This document shows positions 44,408 to 52,582 of a DNA stretch of 64,000 nucleotides, piece after piece. The stretch is from positions 62,001 through 126,000 of the forward strand of contig CAWATW010000008.1 in the NCBI GenBank assembly GCA_963785075.1. Direction: 5' to 3'. Below the pieces are notes generated by a model. That model saw only the letters and a list, made by a program, of their open reading frames with translations. It was not told the DNA's origin and made no database searches. The position numbers and the translations under genes were made by a program. The number at the start of each line of letters is the position of its first letter. Within the stretch, counting starts at the first letter, position 1. This DNA is from JAOUGY01 sp963785075. Lineage in GTDB: Bacteria > Actinomycetota > Acidimicrobiia > Spongiisociales > ZC4RG35.

Positions 44408-46133
44408 CGGGAGCAACCCCCATACGCTGGAGGGCAGCCTCCATCACCTCCGAGAACACGGGTGCTGCAGCCAGTCCTCCGAAACGGAACTCGAACGATG
44501 GGTTGTCGACCACCACCGCCACCACGACCCGGGGGTCGTCGATCGGGGCCATGCCGACGAAGCTGGCGATGTTCTCGTCCTCGGAGTAGGTGCCGTCGGC
44601 CGAGAGTTTCGAAGAGGTCCCGGTCTTCCCGCCGACCGTGTACCCCTCGATCTGAGCACCGGTGCCGGTGCCTTCTTCGACGACCTTGCGAAGCAGCTGG
44701 CGCATCGCCCAGGCGGTGTTGCGGGACACGACACGACGCGATTCCACGTCGACGTCCTTCCCACCGACTTCGGCGACCAGGTGCGGCTGGACCCACACGC
44801 CGTCGTTGGCAACTGCCCCATAGGCAGCGGCGAGCTGGAGAGGGGTGACGGCCACGGAGTAGCCGATGGCTGCGGAAGCCTGGCATGTGGAGCAACTGGG
44901 ATCGACCGAGATCTGTCCGGCGGCCTCACCGTTGAAGTCGATGCCGGTGGGCTCGCCGTATCCGAACCGGCGCATGAACAAGTCGAGTGTGCCCTCGGGC
45001 AACCTCGACGCGATCTTGATGGTGCCGACGTTCGATGAGCGCGTGAAGATCTCCTGCACGGTCATGTCCCGTGTTTCGTGTCTCTCGGAATCGGCGTAGC
45101 AGCCCCGGACCTCGTCATCGGCCGACACGCATGCACCTTCGTTGATCTCGATGCGGTCGCCCACCTGGGGGATCACGGTGTCGAGCTCGACCGTCTCGGT
45201 CTCCAGCGCAGCCGCCAGTGTGATCAACTTCTGGGTCGACCCGGGCTCGTACTGCTCCCTGACCACGGCGTTCGTGAAGGGACCGCCGTCGAGCGCTGCG
45301 CGAAGGGCCGGGTCGTAGGCCGGAGCTCCGGCAAGGGCGAGCACAGCTCCGGTCTGTGGCTCGTACACGACGACCCAGCATGAGGCAGCCGACGTCCGTT
45401 CCACGGCACCGGCGCAGGCCTGGGCCGCGGCGTACTGCAGGGGAATGTCGAGCGTGGTGTCCAGATCCTCGCCCGGCACCGACGGCACCCGTTCCAGGGG
45501 GCCCTGGGGGATGTTGGTCCCTCCCGGTGCGCGCTCGTAGACGAGCTTGCCCGGAGTCCCGACGAGCACGTCGTCGTACACGAGTTCGAGTCCTTCGAGT
45601 CCGGCGCCGTCGATGTTGGTGACCCCGAGCACCTGGGCAGCCACGGAGTCGGTGGGATACATGCGCTTCGGCTCCTTGATCTCGTAGACGCCGGCCATGT
45701 CGAGCTCCATGATCTCGGCCGCCACATCAGGTTCGAGCTGTCGGGCGAGATACACGAATCCGACACCTTCGACGATGGCATCTGCGAGCGCGGTCCTCAG
45801 CCCGGTCACGTCCACCCCGGCGAAGGCTGCGACCTGCTGGGCCACCCATACGGGGTCCTCGACCTCATCGGGCACGGCATAGAGCGTCACACCGTCGATC
45901 GTCAAGGCCAGCGGATCACCGTTGCGGTCGAAGATACGGCCGCGGGTCGGCGACAGCTCTTCTTCGACGAGCCGCTGGTCCAGCCCGCGTTGGGTGAACT
46001 CGGAGGCGTGTACGACCTGAACCTGGAAGAGACGTGCACCCATTGCCCCCCAGATGAGGACCATCACTGCGCCGAGGACGATCAGCCGCATCTGATGCGG
46101 CGCCGGCATTCTGGCGGCTCTTCGGGCCGCCAT
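44391..46133 (-). CDS. ftsI: Septal peptidoglycan transpeptidase FtsI (PBP3)
   Basis: FtsI crosslinks septal wall made by FtsW. The 580-residue protein has one N-terminal membrane segment (about 15-33), a pedestal domain with R-G-R-I-F-D-R-N-G-D-P-L-A, and the transpeptidase domain with active-site S-T-Q-K (in E-P-G-S-T-Q-K), S-S-N and K-T-G-T-S. Two Cys pairs (one in A-C-V-S and G-C-Y-A, one in S-C-S-T-C-Q) are unusual and could form disulfides outside the cell. It overlaps murE and follows ftsL after 83 bases. Confidence 0.94.
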   Translation of the reverse strand: MAARRAARMPAPHQMRLIVLGAVMVLIWGAMGARLFQVQVVHASEFTQRGLDQRLVEEELSPTRGRIFDRNGDPLALTIDGVTLYAVPDEVEDPVWVAQQVAAFAGVDVTGLRTALADAIVEGVGFVYLARQLEPDVAAEIMELDMAGVYEIKEPKRMYPTDSVAAQVLGVTNIDGAGLEGLELVYDDVLVGTPGKLVYERAPGGTNIPQGPLERVPSVPGEDLDTTLDIPLQYAAAQACAGAVERTSAASCWVVVYEPQTGAVLALAGAPAYDPALRAALDGGPFTNAVVREQYEPGSTQKLITLAAALETETVELDTVIPQVGDRIEINEGACVSADDEVRGCYADSERHETRDMTVQEIFTRSSNVGTIKIASRLPEGTLDLFMRRFGYGEPTGIDFNGEAAGQISVDPSCSTCQASAAIGYSVAVTPLQLAAAYGAVANDGVWVQPHLVAEVGGKDVDVESRRVVSRNTAWAMRQLLRKVVEEGTGTGAQIEGYTVGGKTGTSSKLSADGTYSEDENIASFVGMAPIDDPRVVVAVVVDNPSFEFRFGGLAAAPVFSEVMEAALQRMGVAPDAVLG

Positions 46134-46216
46134 GATTCACCTTCGGCGTCGACGTAGGGGCGGATCGGAGGACGCCACCACGTCGACGCCAGCGCAACGT
46201 CGAAGAATTCCCGAGT

Positions 46217-46627
46217 TCACGGTTGATCTCCCATTGCCACGGGAGTATCGGCGCCCACGAGCAAACCGGCGGGATCTCGGTCGTCGAGGCCGTCGACGAG
46301 CAGTGTCCTTCGGTCGTCGGGGAAGACGAGACCCATCTGCTCGGCCAGCGGACCGATCCGTGTGGGACTCTCCAATTCGGCGACCTTCAGCTCGAGGAGT
46401 TGTTGCCGGCTCTGCTCGGTGGCGATCTGACGATTGAGGTCGGCCAGCTCGAATGCCCCGGCGTCGAGCGAGGTCCTCGCCACCACGATGCCGAGCATCG
46501 ACGCCACGACGACGATTCCGAACACCGCAAATGGCCCGACTTGGGGCCGTCGGCTCTGAGTGCCGCCGATGACCCGGAATCCGGGCCGACGTCCGACGGG
46601 GGTGGCTCGCAGCGGACGAGCTGTCAT
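46217..46627 (-). CDS. ftsL: FtsL-like divisome protein
   Basis: The 136-residue protein has an Arg-rich cytoplasmic N-terminus, one membrane segment (about 32-50) and a coiled coil with Q-I-A-T-E-Q-S-R-Q-Q-L-L-E-L-K-V-A-E-L-E-S-P-T-R-I, then M-G-L-V-F-P. Sequence similarity in this family is low, so the call rests on size, topology, coiled coil and its place between rsmH and ftsI. ATG at 46627 overlaps the rsmH stop by four bases. Confidence 0.85.
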   Translation of the reverse strand: MTARPLRATPVGRRPGFRVIGGTQSRRPQVGPFAVFGIVVVASMLGIVVARTSLDAGAFELADLNRQIATEQSRQQLLELKVAELESPTRIGPLAEQMGLVFPDDRRTLLVDGLDDRDPAGLLVGADTPVAMGDQP

Positions 46628-47547
46628 GCGGCGGCCTTCATCGCGGCCCGGAGCCGTGCGGATCGGGCGCGAGGATTCTGTTCGAGCTCGGCTTGGCTCG
46701 GCTCGATCGGCTTGCGCGTCAGCAGCGTCAACTCGGCCTCGTTCCCGCATGAGCAGACCGGCAGATCGGGGGGACAGGTGCACCCTCTCGCACCGGCGGC
46801 GAACCGGCGCTTGACGATCCGGTCTTCGAGCGAGTGATACGAGATTGCAACGATCCGTCCCGACGGATGCAGACGCTCGATTCCGGCTTCGAGGCCCTGC
46901 TCGATGGATTCGAGCTCGCCGTTGACGGCGATCCGGATCGCCTGGAATGTCCGACGTGCCGGATGTCCGGGTCGACGGCGGACTGCGGCAGGGAGTGCCT
47001 CCGCCACGACGTGCGCCAGCTCGACCGTGCCCGAGATCGGACGGGCGGCGACGATGGCGCGGGCAATTCGATCGGCATTGGGATCCTCGCCGTAGCGGCG
47101 AATGACCTGGGCGAGATCCCGACGGTCCCATCCGTTGACGATGGTGTCGGCGCTGAGGGTCTGAGATGTGTCCATCCGCATGTCGAGCGGACCGTCGTGC
47201 CGATATGAGAATCCTCTCACCGGGTGGTCGAGCTGATGCGAGGAGACACCGAAGTCGAAGAGGATGCCGGAGATCGCATCGATCCCTGCCCGGTCGAGCA
47301 GGGTTTCGAGGTCACCGAAGTCGCCGGACACCAGCTCCACGCCCATGGCGTTGGCATTGGCTGCGGCGGCCGGATCTCGGTCGATGCCCACGATTCGCAC
47401 GGTGCGTCCCAACTCCCTCTTCAGCAACTCGCTGTGTCCGCCTCCGCCAAAGGTGGCGTCGACGATCACTCCCTGCTCGATCGGTCGAAACAGATCGAGT
47501 ACTTCTACGGCCATGACCGGCCGGTGGTATTCCCGGTCCTGGCTCAT
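46624..47547 (-). CDS. rsmH: 16S rRNA (cytosine1402-N4)-methyltransferase RsmH
   Basis: RsmH methylates N4 of C1402 in 16S rRNA. The 307-residue protein begins M-S-Q-D-R-E-Y-H-R-P-V-M, with the SAM motif D-A-T-F-G-G-G-G-H-S, F-D-F-G-V-S-S-H-Q-L-D, R-R-T-F-Q-A-I-R-I-A-V-N and S-Y-H-S-L-E-D-R-I-V-K. A Cys-rich patch (C-T-C-P-P-D-L-P-V-C-S-C) near residue 265 is typical of actinobacterial RsmH. I chose ATG at 47547, where the family begins; a hairpin in the mRNA covers this start. Confidence 0.95.
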   Translation of the reverse strand: MSQDREYHRPVMAVEVLDLFRPIEQGVIVDATFGGGGHSELLKRELGRTVRIVGIDRDPAAAANANAMGVELVSGDFGDLETLLDRAGIDAISGILFDFGVSSHQLDHPVRGFSYRHDGPLDMRMDTSQTLSADTIVNGWDRRDLAQVIRRYGEDPNADRIARAIVAARPISGTVELAHVVAEALPAAVRRRPGHPARRTFQAIRIAVNGELESIEQGLEAGIERLHPSGRIVAISYHSLEDRIVKRRFAAGARGCTCPPDLPVCSCGNEAELTLLTRKPIEPSQAELEQNPRARSARLRAAMKAAA

Positions 47548-47634
47548 GGCCAGCCCCCCGGGCGCTGGCACCAACATGGAAGCGGGCGGAGTCAGGGGCC
47601 TTCCAATTGGTATCCGGGGGGCTGGCGATGAGTC
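47541..47634 (-). promoter_or_regulatory. Long inverted repeat that would mask the rsmH ribosome site and start codon
   Basis: The 21-base stretch 47541-47561 and the reverse complement of 47614-47634 match at 19 of 21 positions, including a 13-base perfect core (GCCAGCCCCCCGG). In the leftward transcript the 3' arm contains the G-rich ribosome site and the ATG of rsmH, and the 5' arm lies just after the mraZ stop. The loop would be 52 bases. Control of rsmH translation is inference. Confidence 0.55.
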
Positions 47635-47652
47635 AGGCATCGCACCGTTCGG

Positions 47653-48099
47653 TCATTCCATCTCGTCGTCCTCGTCGCGGTCTTCGTCCTCTTCGTCGAA
47701 GGTGAAATCGACTTCGCCTCGCTCCTTGTCCATGGCGAAGCGGTCCGGGTTCCACAATTCGATGTGTGAGTAGAGACCGAGCACCTTGACCTCGGCGCCG
47801 TCGTTGAGCCCGGCATACGACCGGAGCTCGTTCTTGACCAACAGCCGACCCGACTTGTCGAGGCCCTGCTCATCGGCGCCCGAGAAGAAGATGCGTCGAA
47901 CGCGACGACCGGCCCGGGTGTTGGGAGCAGCGATCACCTCGGCCGCTTTCTGTTCATAGGCGTCGCGAGTGAATACGAGGAGTTGATGGTCCTCGCCTTT
48001 GGCAACGATGCAGCCGTCGGAGAGGGCGTCGCGGAACCGGCGGGGCAACACGACCCTGCCCTTCTCGTCCAGCGAATGGGTGTCTTCACCGAGAAACAC
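47653..48099 (-). CDS. mraZ: Transcriptional regulator MraZ
   Basis: MraZ is an AbrB-fold ring-forming DNA-binding protein that controls its own division cluster. The 148-residue protein has two SpoVT/AbrB-like repeats: D-E-K-G-R-V-V-L-P-R-R-F-R and D-K-S-G-R-L-L-V-K-N-E-L-R. An acidic tail (D-E-E-D-E-D-R-D-E-D-D-E-M-E) follows. Start is GTG. Its promoter is overlapped by a row of GTG-box repeats, the expected MraZ target. Confidence 0.95.
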   Translation of the reverse strand: MFLGEDTHSLDEKGRVVLPRRFRDALSDGCIVAKGEDHQLLVFTRDAYEQKAAEVIAAPNTRAGRRVRRIFFSGADEQGLDKSGRLLVKNELRSYAGLNDGAEVKVLGLYSHIELWNPDRFAMDKERGEVDFTFDEEDEDRDEDDEME

Positions 48100-48190
48100 T
48101 GTTCTTCGTTCCTGCCCGTCATGGCTCGTTCCCTTGGCTCACCGTTCCGGTCCTTTGCGGTGACCAGATCGGTGCTGCTGTCTCCTGTGT

Positions 48191-48240
48191 GCGCCACTAT
48201 GCCCCACATCTACCCACATGTCAACACTTTCCCCCACTTC
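48191..48240 (-). promoter_or_regulatory. mraZ promoter overlapped by five 10-bp MraZ-box repeats
   Basis: Read on the minus strand, GTG triplets recur exactly every 10 bases: GTGGGGGAAA, GTGTTGACAT, GTGGGTAGAT, GTGGGGCATA, GTGGCGC. This matches MraZ operators known in other bacteria. Inside it are a -35 TTGACA (48224-48219) and a -10 CATAGT (48201-48196) with a 17-base spacer. MraZ binding here would cover the RNA polymerase site, so autorepression is expected. The leader to the mraZ start would be about 90 bases. Confidence 0.85.
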
Positions 48241-48302
48241 AGCCCCCTTTTGACCCCTTTTGGGTCTCCGGACCCACTCCGGGGCCACGCGCTCATACCT
48301 GA

Positions 48303-48326
48303 ATATCTGAGCTTGTATTCAGATAT
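48303..48326 (+). promoter_or_regulatory. Inverted-repeat operator before the ArsR-CDF pair
   Basis: ATATCTGA (48303-48310) and TCAGATAT (48319-48326) are perfect reverse complements with an 8-base spacer, 22 bases before the regulator start. The AT-rich palindrome has the form of ArsR/SmtB-family operators, so the adjacent regulator is the likely ligand. Confidence 0.75.
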
Positions 48327-48347
48327 GGTGGTGGATACCCTGCTGGT

Positions 48348-48710
48348 GTGACTGGCCGCAATGAGCGACTGCTGGATCCGGAACGGGTTCAAGGCGTACG
48401 GGAGCGCCTGGTGTCGGCCGCTGATGCGGGACGGCTGGCAGAGCGTTTTCAGCTGCTGGCGGATCCGGTCCGCCTCCGGATGGTGTACGCACTGCTGGAG
48501 GCCGGCGAGTTGAGCGTCGGGGACCTGGCGGCGGTTGTCGGATCGTCGGAGTCCGGAACGTCTCATCAGCTCCGGCAGTTACGTCTGGCAGGGCTGGTTC
48601 GAACGCGGAAGCAAGGGCGAGTCGTGTTCTACCGGGTCGCGGACACCCATGTGCGGCTCCTGTTGGACGCGGCAGCTGAGCACTATCTGCACCACCACGA
48701 CGACTCATGA
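48348..48710 (+). CDS. ArsR/SmtB-family metal sensor with alpha-5 zinc site
   Basis: The 120-residue protein has a winged helix (L-S-V-G-D-L-A-A-V-V-G...S-H-Q-L-R-Q-L-R-L-A-G-L-V-R-T-R-K-Q-G-R-V-V-F-Y). The final helix carries Asp99, His101, His112 and His115 in the exact D-x-H-x10-H-x2-H spacing of the alpha-5 site of SmtB and CzrA. No alpha-3 cysteines are present. Such repressors release DNA on binding Zn or Co. GTG start; the stop overlaps the exporter ATG by four bases. Confidence 0.9.
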   Translation: MTGRNERLLDPERVQGVRERLVSAADAGRLAERFQLLADPVRLRMVYALLEAGELSVGDLAAVVGSSESGTSHQLRQLRLAGLVRTRKQGRVVFYRVADTHVRLLLDAAAEHYLHHHDDS

Positions 48711-49612
48711 GCGTCGACCATCCACATGGGTCGGTTCGGGCCGGAGCTCGGCACCTGCGACCCCTCGCCTATGCATTCGGCCTGGTGGTCGTCTTCATGG
48801 TGGTCGAGATCGTCGCCGGGTTCGTCACCGGGTCCTTGGCGTTGCTGTCTGATGCCGGTCACATGGCCACCGACGCGCTCGGTTTGGGTATGGCGTTGGC
48901 CGCCATCACTGCTGCCAACAGGGCCACCACCGGCGGGCCCCACACCTACGGTCTCTACCGGCTTGAGATCGTCGCCGCCCTGGCCAACGCCGCCCTGTTG
49001 TTCGGCGTCGCCGGCTATGTCCTGGTCGAGGCCATGTCGCGGTTGCGGAATCCTCCTGAGGTGCTTTCGGGACCGATGCTGCTCGTCGCGGTCGTCGGTC
49101 TGGTCGTCAACGTGTTCGGATGGCGGCTGCTGCGCAGAGGCGCCGGTGAATCGCTCAACGTCGAGGGCGCCTACCTCGAGGTCATGGCCGACGTGATCGG
49201 GTCGATCGCGGTCATCGCCGCTGCCCTCCTGGTGCGCTACACCGGTTGGGTCCACGCCGACCCGCTGTTTGGAGCCGCAATCGGGCTGTTCATCCTGCCC
49301 CGGGCATGGCGCCTCGGCCGCCGCGCCCTACGGGTCCTGGTCCAGGCCGCCCCCGAAGACCTCGACCTCGAGCAGCTCCGAAGCCGGCTTGCTTCGATCC
49401 CGGACGTGACCAATGTCCATGACCTGCACGTGTGGACGCTCACCTCGGAGATGGACGTCGCCACCGTGCACCTGGTCACCGGCGACGGCACCGATCCGCA
49501 CCCCATCCTCGACCAGGCCCGAGCTCTCCTCCAGGACCACTACCACATCTCCCATGCGACCCTCCAGGTCGAACCCGACACGCACCACGGTTGCGCCGAG
49601 GTGACCTGGTGA
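48707..49612 (+). CDS. Cation diffusion facilitator (CDF) metal exporter
   Basis: The 301-residue protein has six membrane segments and a C-terminal cytoplasmic ferredoxin-like domain (V-H-D-L-H-V-W-T-L-T-S). The transport site has His52 and Asp56 in S-D-A-G-H-M-A-T-D, while the second half reads Glu158 and Asp162 (E-V-M-A-D), with Glu where many zinc exporters have His. It is co-translated with the zinc-type ArsR sensor, so export of Zn or a similar ion is expected. Confidence 0.9.
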   Translation: MSVDHPHGSVRAGARHLRPLAYAFGLVVVFMVVEIVAGFVTGSLALLSDAGHMATDALGLGMALAAITAANRATTGGPHTYGLYRLEIVAALANAALLFGVAGYVLVEAMSRLRNPPEVLSGPMLLVAVVGLVVNVFGWRLLRRGAGESLNVEGAYLEVMADVIGSIAVIAAALLVRYTGWVHADPLFGAAIGLFILPRAWRLGRRALRVLVQAAPEDLDLEQLRSRLASIPDVTNVHDLHVWTLTSEMDVATVHLVTGDGTDPHPILDQARALLQDHYHISHATLQVEPDTHHGCAEVTW

Positions 49613-49795
49613 GACTCTGTCGGATACTCGTGTGAGCCGAGGGCTCGAGTTCAAGGTGTCAGGCCGGATCGACGGTGGCGTCGAAAGCCCCACGAGGCTT
49701 CACCGGACGAGGATCGCCGCACAGGAACGATGGCTCTAGTCGACGGCCCGACCGAGGCGTGACGATGTCCGCGAGGCCGAACCGGGACGAGAAGT

Positions 49796-50485
49796 ATGAG
49801 TCCAATGGGTATACCCGATCGGAGCGTCGACCTGTCGCCCGGTCGAAAGGATCTGATCTGTTTCGATGTGGCTGCCGCCGGTGCCATGGTGCTCACGCTG
49901 GTCACCGAGGTCGAAACACCCGGCGTCCTCCCGGCCTTCGGAGACTCGATCGATCCGCTCGAGCTCGTACCCGTGGCCGTCGCCGGCAGAATCGCCCTTC
50001 GGTCGCTATGGCGGCGAGGTCTGGCTGCGGCCGATCCGCGACCGACGCACTGGTTCGGCGAGGTCGTGGGCGGCGGCGCCGTGCTGGCGGGTGTCGCGAT
50101 AGCCGTCGACGTCCTGCGGCCCTTCAGCCGCGACACCAATGTCTCGTGGCCGGGTGCATTCGCCACGTACCCGGTGATGGCGTTCATGGCGGAATCTCTG
50201 CTGTACCTCGTCCCGCTGGCGGTGGTGTCCGCCGTCGCGGGTGGCAAGACCCCACGCCGCAGAGCTACCGCGGTCGTTTCGGTCGCGGCTCTGGAGGCCG
50301 TGTTCCAGGTCGTTGCCAGCCCGGTCAACCGGTGGTTCGTCGGACCTCACCTGTTCGTCATCGGCCTCTTCCAACTACGCCTGCTCCGCCGGCACGGATT
50401 CGGCGCGATGCTCTTGTTCCGGCTCGTCTACTACCTGATCTGGCACGTGGTGTGGGGACGCATCCGGCTCGACGCGTTGTTCTGA
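49796..50485 (+). CDS. Integral membrane protein of unknown function
   Basis: The 229-residue protein has about six hydrophobic segments. The region M-A-E-S-L-L-Y-L-V-P and the final L-F-R-L-V-Y-Y-L-I-W-H-V-V-W-G faintly recall CPBP-type intramembrane proteases, but the Glu-Glu and Arg motifs of that family are absent, so I do not assign it. ATG at 49796 (or 49805) follows a weak ribosome site. It stands alone between the metal exporter and a convergent racemase gene. Confidence 0.65.
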   Translation: MSPMGIPDRSVDLSPGRKDLICFDVAAAGAMVLTLVTEVETPGVLPAFGDSIDPLELVPVAVAGRIALRSLWRRGLAAADPRPTHWFGEVVGGGAVLAGVAIAVDVLRPFSRDTNVSWPGAFATYPVMAFMAESLLYLVPLAVVSAVAGGKTPRRRATAVVSVAALEAVFQVVASPVNRWFVGPHLFVIGLFQLRLLRRHGFGAMLLFRLVYYLIWHVVWGRIRLDALF

Positions 50486-50563
50486 GGTCTCGTCGAGCCG
50501 ACGGGCTCGGCCCGGCCGAGATGCCGCCGTCTTCCGGGAATCCGGATCACCCCCGGGTTGCGG

Positions 50564-51256
50564 TCACGGTGCGAGTGCCCAGTCGACGGCCGCACGGGCA
50601 TGCAATGTGGTGGTGGGAAAGTAGGGCACCTCGACATCTTCGGGCCCGACGAGCAATTCGATCTCTGTGCATCCGGCGATCACCCCTTCTGCACCCGCCG
50701 CGACCAGAGCCGAGATGACATCGATGTACCGCCGCTTGGAACCGGGATGGATGACACCGCGCACCAACTCGTCGTAGATGACGTCGTGGACGAAAGTGCG
50801 GTCGGGTTCGGATGGGATGGCGACGTCGAGTCCGTGGGCCCCCAGGCGCCCCCGATAGAAGTCCTGCTCCATCGTGTACCGCGTTCCCAGAAGGGCGACC
50901 CGGGTGAGGCCGGCCCTCTGGATGGCGACGGCAGTCGTATCGGCGAGGTGCAGGAACGGGATGCCGATGGCCGCTTCGATCTCACCGGCGACGCAGTGCA
51001 TGGTGTTGGTGCAGAGCACGATGCATTCGGCGCCGGCGCGCTCCAGCGCTGCGGCATCGGCGGCGAGCATCTGCCCCGCACCGGCCCAGTCCCCCATCGC
51101 CTGCATCCCCTCGATCACCGAGAAGTCATAGGAACGGATGAGTAGATCCGCCGAATGGGTTCCGCCAAGCCGCGTTCGGACTTCCTCGTTGATGATTCGC
51201 TCATACTCGATCGACGACTCCCAGCTCATGCCGCCGAGGAGGCCAATCGTCCTCAT
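50564..51256 (-). CDS. Aspartate/glutamate racemase family protein
   Basis: The 230-residue protein matches the aspartate/glutamate racemase superfamily: M-R-T-I-G-L-L-G-G-M-S-W-E-S-S at the N-terminus, the first catalytic Cys in V-L-C-T-N-T-M-H and the second in I-A-G-C-T-E-I. The M-S-W-E-S opening is typical of the aspartate racemase or hydantoin-type branch rather than MurI. It may supply a D-amino acid, but substrate is not established. Confidence 0.88.
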   Translation of the reverse strand: MRTIGLLGGMSWESSIEYERIINEEVRTRLGGTHSADLLIRSYDFSVIEGMQAMGDWAGAGQMLAADAAALERAGAECIVLCTNTMHCVAGEIEAAIGIPFLHLADTTAVAIQRAGLTRVALLGTRYTMEQDFYRGRLGAHGLDVAIPSEPDRTFVHDVIYDELVRGVIHPGSKRRYIDVISALVAAGAEGVIAGCTEIELLVGPEDVEVPYFPTTTLHARAAVDWALAP

Positions 51257-51265
51257 GGCCGGCGC

Positions 51266-51772
51266 TCAGCCCGCGGCTTCGAGCATGAGGTATCGGTTCC
51301 ACACGGGATCGATACCGTGGCCGGCGCTCGCATAGATCCAACCGTGCCTCAGAGGGGCTTGTGGAACCCTGGCCAGAGTCAACCCGGCCTCCGCCGGAAG
51401 CCGGCTCCCCTTGCGAACGTTGCAGCGTCGACAGCACGCCACCACGTTGTCCCAGGTGTGCTGACCTCCCCGCGAACGCGGAAGCACGTGATCGATGCTC
51501 TCGGCAGGCCCGGCGCAGTACTGACACCGATACTCATCACGTCCGAACACGGCTCGCCGCGTCACCGGGACGTTGCGTTGATACGGCACGTGGACAAACG
51601 AGAGAAGGCGGACCACCGACGGCACGACGGCCTCGTGACGCTCGGAGCGCCAGATCTCGTCTCGATGCTCGACCGTGATCGCCTTACCGCGAATCACGAG
51701 CACCATCGCCCGTCGATCGCTCACGACCGACAGCGGCTCATGACTGGCGTTGAGAACAAGGACACTGGCCAC
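51266..51772 (-). CDS. HNH endonuclease family protein
   Basis: The 168-residue protein has an N-terminal segment L-V-L-N-A-S-H-E-P-L and a zinc-supported HNH domain: C-Q-Y-C...S-I-D-H-V-L-P-R-S-R-G-G-x-H-x-W-D-N-V-V-A-C-C-R-R-C-N. This compact form is widespread as a single chromosomal gene in actinobacteria and is not linked to a mobile element. Its function is unknown. It is nine bases from the racemase gene. Confidence 0.88.
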   Translation of the reverse strand: MASVLVLNASHEPLSVVSDRRAMVLVIRGKAITVEHRDEIWRSERHEAVVPSVVRLLSFVHVPYQRNVPVTRRAVFGRDEYRCQYCAGPAESIDHVLPRSRGGQHTWDNVVACCRRCNVRKGSRLPAEAGLTLARVPQAPLRHGWIYASAGHGIDPVWNRYLMLEAAG

Positions 51773-51823
51773 ACTCGTCTCCGACGAGCAGAATACCCGG
51801 GAACGGGCACGAAACCCGTGTGG

Positions 51824-52582
51824 TCACCGGTGGCGGCCTGGGCCGAGCTGCTTCAGCGTCGTGAGCGTTGCCCGATACAGCGCATCGTGCAACATGGGCT
51901 GCGCCAGCTCCGCGGCAAGTGCGGACTCGCCGTCTCTTCGCATCAGCAATGTGACGACCCGTTCCCCATCGAGCTCGTGCATGACGACCGCAACCCTGTC
52001 CGGGCGCTGGAGGTCGTGGAAGTCGGCCACGACCTTGGCCATCGCCTCGGCGGCCCCGATCGGCGAGATGTCCGAAGACGCCTCGACACTGCGTCCGTTT
52101 GCGGATACCGAGATGATCAGGCCTTTGCCGCCTTGAAGCACCTTGACAGTGGGCTCCTCGGGGCCCTCCCCCGGATCGACATCGGCCTGTGCGGGCGCAC
52201 CGGTGGAAGGTCCGGCGGCGGCGTCGGTGAGATCGAGAATCGCGGTCGGCTCGGTCAGTCGATCCTGATCGGCCACCATGGTGGGCTGCTCGGACGATCC
52301 CATTGTCGGCGGCCGACCGGACACGGAGGCAACGATCGCAGGCGAGGTTCGCCTTGACCCGAGCTTCCATCCCGGTCGGCGCGAACGCAGACCGTACGCA
52401 ACCAACACCTGTCGGATCTCCTCGAGAACGCCGGCTTCGTCGGCGCCCGGCGTCACCTCCACTTTGATGGCGTCGACTCCTTCGTCACCGAGTTCGACGC
52501 GGATGGAGGCCACGCCGTCAACGGTCCGGAGACGATCCTCGAGTCCGATCACGGGCGTGCTCTCCTCTGGTTTCGACGCCAT
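51824..52582 (-). CDS. Uncharacterised two-part protein
   Basis: I do not recognise this 252-residue protein. The first 75 residues form a compact alpha/beta segment (L-E-D-R-L-R-T-V-D-G-V-A-S-I-R-V-E-L...V-L-E-E-I-R-Q-V-L-V-A-Y-G-L). A Pro/Thr/Ala-rich linker follows, then a second domain (about 150-252) with L-I-I-S-V-S-A-N-G-R-S-V-E-A and A-V-V-M-H-E-L-D-G-E-R-V-V-T-L-L-M. It has no signal peptide or membrane segment. ATG at 52582 is chosen because the composition changes there; it overlaps the end of the small gene upstream by 34 bases. Confidence 0.75.
   Translation of the reverse strand: MASKPEESTPVIGLEDRLRTVDGVASIRVELGDEGVDAIKVEVTPGADEAGVLEEIRQVLVAYGLRSRRPGWKLGSRRTSPAIVASVSGRPPTMGSSEQPTMVADQDRLTEPTAILDLTDAAAGPSTGAPAQADVDPGEGPEEPTVKVLQGGKGLIISVSANGRSVEASSDISPIGAAEAMAKVVADFHDLQRPDRVAVVMHELDGERVVTLLMRRDGESALAAELAQPMLHDALYRATLTTLKQLGPGRHR

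Noticed and set aside
49675..50718. A 347-residue plus frame over the membrane protein at 49796
   Set aside because: Arg-rich throughout; the alternative frame has a coherent run of membrane segments.
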